Of a stretch of DNA of 30,163 nucleotides, positions 23,380 to 29,956 are shown one piece after another (position 1 is the stretch's first letter; the number at the start of each line of letters is the position of its first letter). The stretch is from positions 1 through 30,163 of the forward strand of contig CAWUSK010000058.1 of NCBI GenBank assembly GCA_963925035.1, in the 5' to 3' direction. The notes below the pieces were generated by a model. The model ran no database searches. It saw only the letters and a program-made list of their open reading frames with translations, and was not told the DNA's origin. Source of the DNA: UBA4466 sp963925035 (GTDB lineage: Bacteria > Bacteroidota > Bacteroidia > Flavobacteriales_D > Crocinitomicaceae). The position numbers and the translations under genes are program-made.

Positions 23380-24724
23380 CCAATTGTTCTAATCGTTGTG
23401 TCTTCAAACGAATTCTATTATTTTCTAATTCGGGGCTATTTTGAACATAAAAAGGAATGTTTGTATAGGCCATTTTTTGATTGTCATCAATAAATACGTA
23501 AAGGCGGTAGCATCCTTCGATTAAAGGTGCTTTTAACGTTATGGAAGGTGATTTTCTATTCTTAACTTTACCTGTAATTAGTGGTGGTTTTCCTTCTGCA
23601 TCGCCACCTGTTTTTAGGTCAGTGCTTTCAGGGTATAGTTCCCATGAATAGTTCAATTTATCTCCGTTCTTATCAGCAGCAAATACTATGACTTCGTTCC
23701 TCGATCCTGCATCTGTTATGATATTTAGCAATTGAGCTTTACCATTAAATTGAACCGAATCAATTGTAGGGGCGCGGTTTTCAGGATAGGTTCCCGACCA
23801 GCAGTATTGAAGTTCATCAAGCGCAGCAGTTGGCATTCCATCTTCAGTGAATAAGCCATACCACGTTGAAGTGTATTCTTGTTTTTGTCCCCAAAGGAAG
23901 CAAAATGAACCTATGCATTGCTCTTTTTGAGAACCTATATATTTCGTAAATCGTTCGAGGTAAGAAGCAGACTTTTCGGTACTGCTTTGTTCAACAGACG
24001 AGTTCCACATTGTTTTTGTACACTCCCAGTGCCCGGTAGGGCCCCATTCCGTGATCATATATGGGCCCTTAAATCCTCCATCTTCGATAACGTCTTTAAC
24101 AACATTGATTCCAGCATAGGTGTTGATCCCATAGATATCAATTTCAGTTAATTCATCCATCACGAACTTTAATTTCTCAGCATTTGTTCCTGCTGTTACT
24201 GTTGTTGTCGGATGGTTTGGGTCTTCTTCGTGAACCATTTTTGCTATGTCATTAACTGCGCTCCAAACTTTTGTGTTGGAGTAATTCAATTCATATTCAT
24301 TTCCTATTCCCCATAGCAGCAGAGCTGGGTGGTCCTTGAACCGTTTAATGTCATTTCTGAAATTCTCTAATTGTGCTTTGACAGCCGCTTCATTATCGTA
24401 ATCAAAACCATGGCGTTCATGTTGTACCCATAATCCCATCATTACTTTTAAACCCTTAGCGTGCGCATTATCTAAAATTTGAAGTCCGTTTTCAGTACCC
24501 CAAGTTCGAATCGTATTTCCACCTGCTTCAACAAGAATGTCTAAATAATCAATTCCACCAGCGCCTCGAATATAGTAGGGTTTGCCATCAACCTTTAATG
24601 ACCACCCTACTTCATTGTTAGATACCTCAACTTTATTTGCTTGTGCAAAAGAGTGATGCATTAAAAGTAAAGCAAAGATTGGCAGGAGTGTCCTGATTCT
24701 TATTTGATACGATTTTAGTTTCAT
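23369..24724 (-). CDS. Clan GH-A glycoside hydrolase, probable beta-glucan-active enzyme
   Basis: 451 residues with a signal peptide (about 1-28, ending SFAQA). Residues 40-320 form a TIM barrel of the GH2/GH5-like clan: YYIRGAGG, GGNTIRTWGT, LLLWGIGNEYEL with acid/base Glu143, and YMITEWGP with nucleophile Glu226. The two glutamates are 83 residues apart at the ends of strands 4 and 7, as in the clan. A C-terminal beta domain (about 320-440) follows. The frame is open to a TTG at 24736, but ATG 24724 gives the better signal peptide. It lacks the GH2 jelly-roll and Ig domains. The exact family is uncertain; possibilities are a GH158-like or GH72-like beta-1,3-glucanase or transglycosylase. 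It leads the five-gene operon. Confidence 0.82.
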   Translation of the reverse strand: MKLKSYQIRIRTLLPIFALLLMHHSFAQANKVEVSNNEVGWSLKVDGKPYYIRGAGGIDYLDILVEAGGNTIRTWGTENGLQILDNAHAKGLKVMMGLWVQHERHGFDYDNEAAVKAQLENFRNDIKRFKDHPALLLWGIGNEYELNYSNTKVWSAVNDIAKMVHEEDPNHPTTTVTAGTNAEKLKFVMDELTEIDIYGINTYAGINVVKDVIEDGGFKGPYMITEWGPTGHWECTKTMWNSSVEQSSTEKSASYLERFTKYIGSQKEQCIGSFCFLWGQKQEYTSTWYGLFTEDGMPTAALDELQYCWSGTYPENRAPTIDSVQFNGKAQLLNIITDAGSRNEVIVFAADKNGDKLNYSWELYPESTDLKTGGDAEGKPPLITGKVKNRKSPSITLKAPLIEGCYRLYVFIDDNQKMAYTNIPFYVQNSPELENNRIRLKTQRLEQLDEY

Positions 24725-24737
24725 TCGATTCACCAAG

Positions 24738-24758
24738 TTATGGTATTTTATACAATAT
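24738..24758. promoter_or_regulatory. Shared palindromic operator, site 3 (upstream of the GH-A/barrel operon)
   Basis: The site reads TTATGGTA-TTTTA-TACAATAT on the plus strand: arms match at 6 of 8 positions, and each arm is one base off the consensus. It lies 13 bp upstream of the GH-A ATG. A possible minus-strand -7 box TAATATTG (24760-24753, one mismatch) overlaps it, so occupation would be expected to affect transcription start. Confidence 0.6.
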
Positions 24759-25033
24759 TACAATTTTTATCTTAGATCTTTAATAATCATTTGAAATATG
24801 AGAAAAAAATAGGGTAAAACTATTATTTTTGATTTGAATCGCTTGTTAAAATTACGCGTGAGCTACGTAATACGAATGGATTTGTCATGCAGATTTTACA
24901 ACTTAGTTATTGTAATTGATACAATAACAAAAAAAAAGTATATCTTTCCACTCTGAATGTTCGAATTATTTCAAACATATTTCGTTATTTCAACAGAGAA
25001 GAATACGATTACCATAACGCTCAAAACACTTTT
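24759..25033. promoter_or_regulatory. Divergent intergenic region between the GH-A operon and the symporter gene
   Basis: The 309-bp gap 24725-25033 carries two copies of the shared operator, one for each direction (24738-24758 and 24907-24927). For the symporter a -7-like box TATCTTTC (24941-24948, one mismatch) lies 22 bp after TTG at 24916-24918, which sits in the operator spacer. The leader from about 24955 to 25033 shows no clear hairpin. Between 24760 and 24900 I see only AT-rich DNA. Confidence 0.5.
24906..24928. promoter_or_regulatory. Shared palindromic operator, site 4 (upstream of the sodium/sugar symporter), the perfect copy
   Basis: GTTATTGTA (24906-24914) and TACAATAAC (24920-24928) are perfect 9-bp inverted repeats around ATTGA. 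This is the best copy and defines the consensus of the set. The core 8-bp arms start at 24907, 34 bp before the -7-like box at 24941; the same 34-bp offset is found at site 5. No T-tract follows the right arm, so it is not a terminator. Confidence 0.7.
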
Positions 25034-26686
25034 ATGAATAATCAATTTGAATTTATTGACTACCTAGTTTTTGCTTTATACGCCTGTTTAATATTGGGAA
25101 TTGGACTCTGGGTTTCTCGAACAAAAAAAGGTGAAGTTAAAAGTGCTGAAGATTACTTTTTAGCGAGTAAATCATTGCCATGGTGGGCAGTAGGAGCTTC
25201 CTTGATAGCCGCTAATATTTCTGCCGAACAATTCATTGGAATGTCTGGTTCAGGATATAAAGTTGGTCTTGCAATAGCATCCTATGAGTGGATGGCCGCT
25301 TTGACACTTCTAATTGTCGGAAAGTATTTTCTACCCATATTTATTGAAAAGGGATTATATACGATTCCAGAATTTGTAGCAAAAAGATTTTCAGAGAAAT
25401 TAAAAACGATCCTCGCTGTCTTTTGGATTTCGCTATATGTCTTTGTGAATATCGCCTCCGTTTTATATTTAGGATCTTTGGCACTTGAGACAATCATGGG
25501 TGTTCCAATGATTTATGGTGTTATCTGTCTTTCACTTTTTGCGGCTTCTTATTCATTGTATGGTGGACTATCGGCCGTTGCTTGGACAGATGTTGTACAA
25601 GTTGTTTTCTTAGTCTTTGGCGGTTTGCTTACAACATATCTCGCGCTGAACGCAGTTTCTGGTGGAGAAGGTTTTTTTGCAGGTTTAACTAAGATATATC
25701 ATGAAGCTCCGGATCGATTTGTAATGATTCTTGAAGAATCAAATCCTGAATATTCAAACTTGCCGGGTATCGCGGTTCTAGTCGGTGGAATGTGGGTAGC
25801 AAATCTCTATTACTGGGGGTTCAACCAATATATTATTCAACGAACATTAGCCTCGAAATCTTTGAAGGAGTCTCAAAAAGGGATTATGCTTGCTGCTGGA
25901 CTTAAATTGATTATTCCCTTGATTGTTGTCATCCCTGGAATTGCAGCCTACGTTATGACCCATGATCCAGAGCTGATGAATAGTCTTGGAGAAGTTGGTC
26001 AACAGAATATTCCAACAATTGATAGTCCCGACAAATCATATCCCTGGTTGCTACAAATCCTACCAGTTGGTATAAAGGGATTGGCTTTTGCGGCTCTTAC
26101 TGCTGCAATTGTATCGTCTCTAGCGTCCATGTTGAATTCAACTTCGACTATTTTCACAATGGATATTTACAAACCATATTTCAATAAAAAAGCAAGCGAT
26201 AAAGAACTTGTTCGAATAGGACGATTGAGTGCGGCTGGCGCACTATTATTAGGAGCGATCATTGCACCTTTATTGGGTGGTATTGACCAAGCATTTCAGT
26301 TTATACAAGAATATACGGGGGTGGTCAGTCCAGGAATTTTAGCCGTATTTATGCTTGGTCTATTCTGGAAAAAGGCAACGAGTCGTGCCGCAATTATTGG
26401 GGTGTTGAGCTCTATTCCAATTGCGATGTACTTTAAAATTGGACCTAAAGGTTGGATTGATAGTGCCCTGTTCGTTGATTTGCCATTCTTACATCAAATG
26501 GGAATAACAACGCTTCTTACAATGCTAGTGATTGTTATAGTAAGTCTTCGTCAAAATAAAGGTGCCGATGATGAAAAAGGAATCGAAATTAATTCCTCGA
26601 CCTTCAAAACTTCTCGTGGCTTTAATATAGGAGCATTCGCCATAATACTTTGCTTAGTTGCACTTTATGCACTTTTCTGGAAATAA
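25034..26686 (+). CDS. SGLT-type sodium/sugar symporter (solute:sodium symporter family)
   Basis: 550 residues with about 13-14 hydrophobic segments. The N-terminus YFLASKSLPWWAVGASLIAANISAEQFIGMSGSGY and the segment LYYWGFNQYIIQRTLASKS are the signatures of the SGLT/vSGLT branch that imports glucose or galactose with Na+; the length is close to vSGLT. It acts in the inner membrane. It is divergent from the glycosidase/barrel operon, carries the perfect copy of the shared operator upstream, and is followed 22 bp later by the isomerase gene. I infer glucose (or short beta-glucoside) uptake feeding the kinase and Entner-Doudoroff operon. Confidence 0.94.
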   Translation: MNNQFEFIDYLVFALYACLILGIGLWVSRTKKGEVKSAEDYFLASKSLPWWAVGASLIAANISAEQFIGMSGSGYKVGLAIASYEWMAALTLLIVGKYFLPIFIEKGLYTIPEFVAKRFSEKLKTILAVFWISLYVFVNIASVLYLGSLALETIMGVPMIYGVICLSLFAASYSLYGGLSAVAWTDVVQVVFLVFGGLLTTYLALNAVSGGEGFFAGLTKIYHEAPDRFVMILEESNPEYSNLPGIAVLVGGMWVANLYYWGFNQYIIQRTLASKSLKESQKGIMLAAGLKLIIPLIVVIPGIAAYVMTHDPELMNSLGEVGQQNIPTIDSPDKSYPWLLQILPVGIKGLAFAALTAAIVSSLASMLNSTSTIFTMDIYKPYFNKKASDKELVRIGRLSAAGALLLGAIIAPLLGGIDQAFQFIQEYTGVVSPGILAVFMLGLFWKKATSRAAIIGVLSSIPIAMYFKIGPKGWIDSALFVDLPFLHQMGITTLLTMLVIVIVSLRQNKGADDEKGIEINSSTFKTSRGFNIGAFAIILCLVALYALFWK

Positions 26687-26708
26687 AATAGTATAATAGA
26701 AAAAACAA

Positions 26709-27689
26709 ATGAGAGAATTAATTAAACAGTTCCCGAACCAATTATTAGAAAGCGTTGAGATCTCTAAGAGTTACTCAATTAGCATTTCAGTTGAAATTAA
26801 GAATGTCGTGGTTTGTGGCCTTGGCGGATCTGGAATTGGAGGAGAGATTATTAAACAATGGGTGCGATTAGAAGGGAATTTCCCGGTAGAGACGTGTCAC
26901 AATTATACTTTACCAGGTTATGTCAATAAGGAGACACTGGTTATTGTTTGTTCTTATTCTGGAAATACGGAAGAGACTCTTTCAGCGCTTGAACAAGCTT
27001 TAGATAAGAAAGCCAATATAATTGGAATCAGCAGCGGTGGAACAATAGAAAATGTTCTTCGTGAGAATAGTAAGCATTGCATTAAAATTCCTGGTGGACT
27101 GCCTCCACGCTCTGCATTGGCTTATTCATTGGTTCAACTTGTTGAGATCTTTGAGCAATGCAATTTGGTTTCTACTTCTCTTAAAGAGGAGGTAGTGAAA
27201 TCCATCCATCTACTTCAATATGAGCAACCTGAAATAGAAGCGATTGCTGGTAAATTACTTAAGAAAAGCGAGTCAAAGCAAATTTTATTCTACAGTGAAG
27301 AGTCATTTCGACCTGCTTTATTAAGAGCTTGTCAGCAGATAAATGAAAACAGTAAAGCCCTGAGTTTCTTCAATGTTGTTCCCGAAATGAACCATAATGA
27401 AATTGTTGGATGGGCTGCAGAACCGCAAGATTTATTTGTAGTGTTCATCCGAAGTAATCTTGAAAATGACGCAAATAAAAAGCGACTCGATATAACGAGC
27501 AAGATCATCTCTAAAAAGACCGATTCAAGGATTACAGTAAATGCTATTGGGGTTGGACTGGTGCAGCAAACTTTGTATTTGATTCATCTACTTGATTGGT
27601 TTTCACTCCTGAAAGCAGAAGAGAAAGGGGTTGATGTAATGGAGGTTGATATAATCGATTTTTTGAAATCGGAACTGGCAAAAAGTTAA
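26709..27689 (+). CDS. Bifunctional phosphoglucose/phosphomannose isomerase family protein
   Basis: 326 residues with a double SIS-domain fold. Motifs are VVCGLGGSGIGGEI near residue 35, CSYSGNTEETLSAL (substrate phosphate loop), GLPPRSALAYSLVQ, and EMNHNEIVGW, which contains the catalytic Glu/His region of the bifunctional PGI/PMI family. The family interconverts glucose 6-phosphate, fructose 6-phosphate and mannose 6-phosphate. It is co-oriented with the symporter (22-bp gap) and would connect imported glucose with gluconeogenesis and cell-wall sugars. The remains of a methylglyoxal synthase gene follow directly. Confidence 0.9.
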   Translation: MRELIKQFPNQLLESVEISKSYSISISVEIKNVVVCGLGGSGIGGEIIKQWVRLEGNFPVETCHNYTLPGYVNKETLVIVCSYSGNTEETLSALEQALDKKANIIGISSGGTIENVLRENSKHCIKIPGGLPPRSALAYSLVQLVEIFEQCNLVSTSLKEEVVKSIHLLQYEQPEIEAIAGKLLKKSESKQILFYSEESFRPALLRACQQINENSKALSFFNVVPEMNHNEIVGWAAEPQDLFVVFIRSNLENDANKKRLDITSKIISKKTDSRITVNAIGVGLVQQTLYLIHLLDWFSLLKAEEKGVDVMEVDIIDFLKSELAKS

Positions 27690-27699
27690 ATCTGGATTT

Positions 27700-28092
27700 A
27701 AAATCGAAATAGCAATTATAGCACATGATGGAAAAAAAGCTGAAATGGTTCAGTTCCTAAATGAGCAAAAGGATATTCTAAAAAACAATGATATCCATCT
27801 AGTTTCGACTGGCATGACCGGAACAAAGGTTGAAAAGGCCGGTTTTGAAGTGACTAAATTTAAATCAGGACCGCTTAGTGGTGATGCACATATTGCAGCG
27901 AGAGCGGCTGAGGGAAAGTGAGACATGGTCATCTTCTTTCGTGATCCCTTGGAGAAACATCCGCATGAGCCAGACATTTTTATGTTAATGCGTATTTGTG
28001 ATGTATATGATGTTCCACTTGCAACAAATCCTGCCACTGCCACGATGTTATTTGAGGAATGCGTAGGCACTTATAAGCACATCTTTTTATAA
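27700..28092 (+). pseudogene. mgsA: Methylglyoxal synthase, inactivated by an in-frame TGA and loss of the start codon
   Basis: One frame reads KIEIAIIAHDGKKAEMVQFL, STGMTGTKVEKAGF, KFKSGPLSGDAHIAARAAEGK, stop (TGA 27919-27921), then DMVIFFRDPLEKHPHEPD and ATNPATATMLFEE, ending at TAA 28090-28092. This is a full-length methylglyoxal synthase (dihydroxyacetone phosphate to methylglyoxal) apart from the stop. The catalytic Asp region (SGPLSGD) and FFRDPL are intact. The frame is open upstream only to 27667 and has no ATG, GTG or TTG at its proper beginning (it reads SGFKIEIA where the Met should be). Two independent lesions make a pseudogene more likely than a sequencing error. The high conservation points to recent loss. 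Confidence 0.85.
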
Positions 28093-28127
28093 ATAATTGT
28101 TCGTTTTTGACTAAACGCGAAATAAAG

Positions 28128-28148
28128 AAATTGTATTTTGTACAATAA
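28128..28148. promoter_or_regulatory. Shared palindromic operator, site 5 (upstream of a T9SS putative binding protein)
   Basis: The site reads AAATTGTA-TTTTG-TACAATAA: the right arm is a full consensus match and the inner six bases of both arms are perfectly symmetrical. Its spacer contains the TTTG that serves as -33 box, 21 bp before the -7-like box TACATTTA at 28162-28169. Operator and -33 element therefore coincide. Confidence 0.65.
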
Positions 28149-28169
28149 GATAAATCTTTTGTACATTTA
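28137..28169 (+). promoter_or_regulatory. Promoter of the T9SS putative binding protein gene
   Basis: TTTG (28137-28140), then 21 bp, then TACATTTA (28162-28169, one mismatch to TAnnTTTG). This is the best match to the Bacteroidetes promoter architecture in the window. The ATG follows 15 bp after the -7 box, giving a very short leader. Confidence 0.55.
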
Positions 28170-28184
28170 GGTAAAATATTAACT

Positions 28185-29378
28185 ATGAAAAATCTTTACT
28201 TACTACTTGGGGTTATTTCCATATCTATGTTTTCGTTCGGGCAGAATGTCCCTATCGATTTTGAAGCAGGTGGTTTTGGTGACTCTTGGACGTGGACTGT
28301 TTTTGAGAATACATCTAATCTGCCGTTAGAGGTTGTACCAAATCCTGATCCTACTGGAGCTAATACTTCTTGCACTGTGGCAAAATTTACAGCTTTGCAA
28401 ACGGGTCAGCCTTGGGCTGGATGTGAAAGTCAACATGTTACTGACCTTGGGTTATACATTTTGAGTGCTGGCAACAGTGCCATTACTATAATGGTATGGA
28501 AGCCGGTTATTAGTGATGTAGGCATTAAATTGGTGAATCCAACTAACGGTGCAATGCCCGAACTTAAGATTCCAAATACGTTGATCAATCAATGGGAAGA
28601 GATAACTTTTGATTTTTCTGCATATATCACACAACCTGTTTATGCTTTGGGCATAGATCAGATTGTTATTTTCCCTGATTTCGATTTAAACGGAAGAACT
28701 CAAGACAATGTTTGTTATTTTGACCATGTTTATGGGTCTGGGGTTCCATTAGTTAACTGTTGTGCAGAAACATCTTCATCAATTACTATTACGAATTGCA
28801 TTTCTTATACAGGACCAAGTGGAACTGTTTATTCATCAACAGGTTTATATCCAGATACAATTGCTAATGTAGCAGGTTGTGATTCCATCATTAGCATTGA
28901 CCTTACGATTAATGAGGTTGATAACACAACAACTCAAACCGGCACTACGATTATGGCAAACGGATTGATATCAGCTTATCAATGGTTAGACTGTGATAAC
29001 AATTACGCTTCAATTTCAGGTGAAGTGAATCAAAGCTATACGGCAGTAACTAATGGGAATTATGCAGTTTCGATTACAACGGATGGTTGCACAGACACTT
29101 CTGCTTGTGTTAATATCCCGTCAGTTTCAATTGTCGAGAATGAGCTTAATGTCAAGACACGAATTTATCCAAATCCAACTAAAGGGATCTTTAATGTAGA
29201 TTCAGAATTAGATCTTGGAATTATTCAAGTACTGAACTTAGCAGGTGAAATATTGCATTCAGTGGAAGCTGTCAAAAATTCAACGAATATTGACTTGTCA
29301 AATATACAAAGTGGAGTGTACCTTGTTAAAATTGAACGAGAAGGAATGATAATAACAAAAAGAATTGTAATTGAATGA
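28185..29378 (+). CDS. T9SS-secreted protein with N-terminal putative carbohydrate-binding module
   Basis: 397 residues with a signal peptide (1-19, ending SFGQ). Residues 22-190 form a beta-sandwich-like module (PIDFEAGGFGDSWTWTVFE, AVAK-type strands, WEEITFDFSAYI, YFDHVYG), a layout seen in CBM4-like modules attached to flavobacterial laminarinases. Residues 195-310 are Thr/Ser/Cys-rich and Ig-like (ISYTGPSGTVYSSTGLYPD and ISAYQWLDCDNNYASI), typical of large Bacteroidetes surface proteins. The last ~75 residues (IYPNPTKGIFNV, IQSGVYLVKIE, ITKRIVIE) are a type A T9SS sorting domain. No glycosidase motif is seen. Operator site 5 upstream ties it to the glucan locus; I infer surface glucan binding. 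Confidence 0.82.
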   Translation: MKNLYLLLGVISISMFSFGQNVPIDFEAGGFGDSWTWTVFENTSNLPLEVVPNPDPTGANTSCTVAKFTALQTGQPWAGCESQHVTDLGLYILSAGNSAITIMVWKPVISDVGIKLVNPTNGAMPELKIPNTLINQWEEITFDFSAYITQPVYALGIDQIVIFPDFDLNGRTQDNVCYFDHVYGSGVPLVNCCAETSSSITITNCISYTGPSGTVYSSTGLYPDTIANVAGCDSIISIDLTINEVDNTTTQTGTTIMANGLISAYQWLDCDNNYASISGEVNQSYTAVTNGNYAVSITTDGCTDTSACVNIPSVSIVENELNVKTRIYPNPTKGIFNVDSELDLGIIQVLNLAGEILHSVEAVKNSTNIDLSNIQSGVYLVKIEREGMIITKRIVIE

Positions 29379-29558
29379 AACAATTGGTTTTAATCCTATT
29401 GTGGATCTTTTTTTTGTCTAAAATATTAAGGGCTTTCATCATTTGATTAGATGCCTTATTTATAAAAAAGGGACCTTCAATTTTCTCTTTATCTTCTATT
29501 TAGTTTTTGATTTTCTCAGAAGCTGGACTTGCAATATAATTCTGGACACTGAGTTAAG
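29379..29558. other. Gene-free AT-rich stretch
   Basis: No gene or clear terminator is visible after the TGA at 29376-29378. Near its right end TGGACTTGCAATA (29524-29536) resembles an insertion-sequence end next to the IS3 remnant, but I found no partner repeat. Confidence 0.3.
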
Positions 29559-29758
29559 TTACGCTGCGTATTTGTGATTACTTATTTCCAATTCAAATTC
29601 TTTAATTGTTTTGTGTTTAAAGCTGAATGTCTTCTGTTTCTGTTGTAACAAGTTTATATCCATTTAAATATGGATATTTCAGTATCAGTTTTCAAAAGAT
29701 ACGTCTTTTTGTAAACCAATTCAGTTTTTAAGCTTTTAAAAAACGTTCTTCTTGGCAT
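29559..29758 (-). pseudogene. C-terminal remnant of an IS3-family transposase OrfB
   Basis: On the minus strand from 29758 the frame reads RRTFFKSLKTELVYKKTY, then EISIFKWI, stop (29656-29654), then CYNRNRRHSALNT. After a shift of one base it continues KTIKEFELEISNHKYAA to TAA at 29561-29559. This is the end of an IS3-family DDE integrase (SFFKSLKTELVY and YNRRRRHSAL-type motifs) with one nonsense codon and one frameshift. The catalytic Asp residues upstream are gone. It marks an old insertion at the right border of the glucan locus. Confidence 0.8.
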
Positions 29759-29908
29759 ATTGCTAATTTAATTTAAGCAATCGTATCTTAACTTACTGTC
29801 CAATTATTTATAGTACATCCAGTTGAATACTTCTCTTTTATCAATAATTTAAAGGCAAAGATTCATTGATAATATACGCCTTGGTTAGTCAATCGTTGGG
29901 CAGAAACG
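29759..29908. other. Gene-free stretch
   Basis: About 150 AT-rich bases between the IS3 remnant and the terminator hairpin; I see no gene or repeat that I can support. Confidence 0.3.
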
Positions 29909-29939
29909 AAAAAAGCCGCTCATAGAAATGAGCGGCTTT
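29909..29939 (-). terminator. Strong rho-independent terminator, minus-strand orientation
   Basis: AAAGCCGCTCAT (29912-29923) pairs perfectly with ATGAGCGGCTTT (29928-29939) around the loop AGAA. On the minus strand the hairpin runs into six T residues (29914-29909); on the plus strand only three follow. It therefore best terminates a leftward transcript coming from beyond 29940, where only a tRNA-end-like fragment is visible. Confidence 0.8.
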
Positions 29940-29940
29940 G

Positions 29941-29956
29941 TTGTCCCACCAGGACG
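29941..29956 (-). other. tRNA 3'-end-like fragment, possible attachment-site scar
   Basis: Read leftward, TCCTGG-TGGGACAA resembles the 3' half of a T-stem followed by a 7-nt acceptor strand and discriminator base. It lies directly upstream of the strong terminator, as a real tRNA gene would. Nothing further upstream folds as a tRNA: the T-loop consensus TTCGA is absent. Integrative elements leave such tRNA 3' pieces as one of their att sites. Tandem TGGTAGCAA copies (30004-30012, 30015-30023) lie nearby. The identification is tentative. Confidence 0.3.

Noticed and set aside
24906..24928. The 9-bp inverted repeat as a terminator hairpin
   Set aside because: The stem is AT-rich with no following T-tract, it lies between divergent genes, and related copies occur in front of other genes, so an operator explains it better.
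27919..27921. In-frame TGA in the methylglyoxal synthase frame as a recoded codon (selenocysteine or reassignment)
   Set aside because: Family members have an ordinary hydrophobic residue there, TGA ends other real genes here (edd-pgl overlap, gap), no SECIS-like structure is apparent, and the start codon is also lost.
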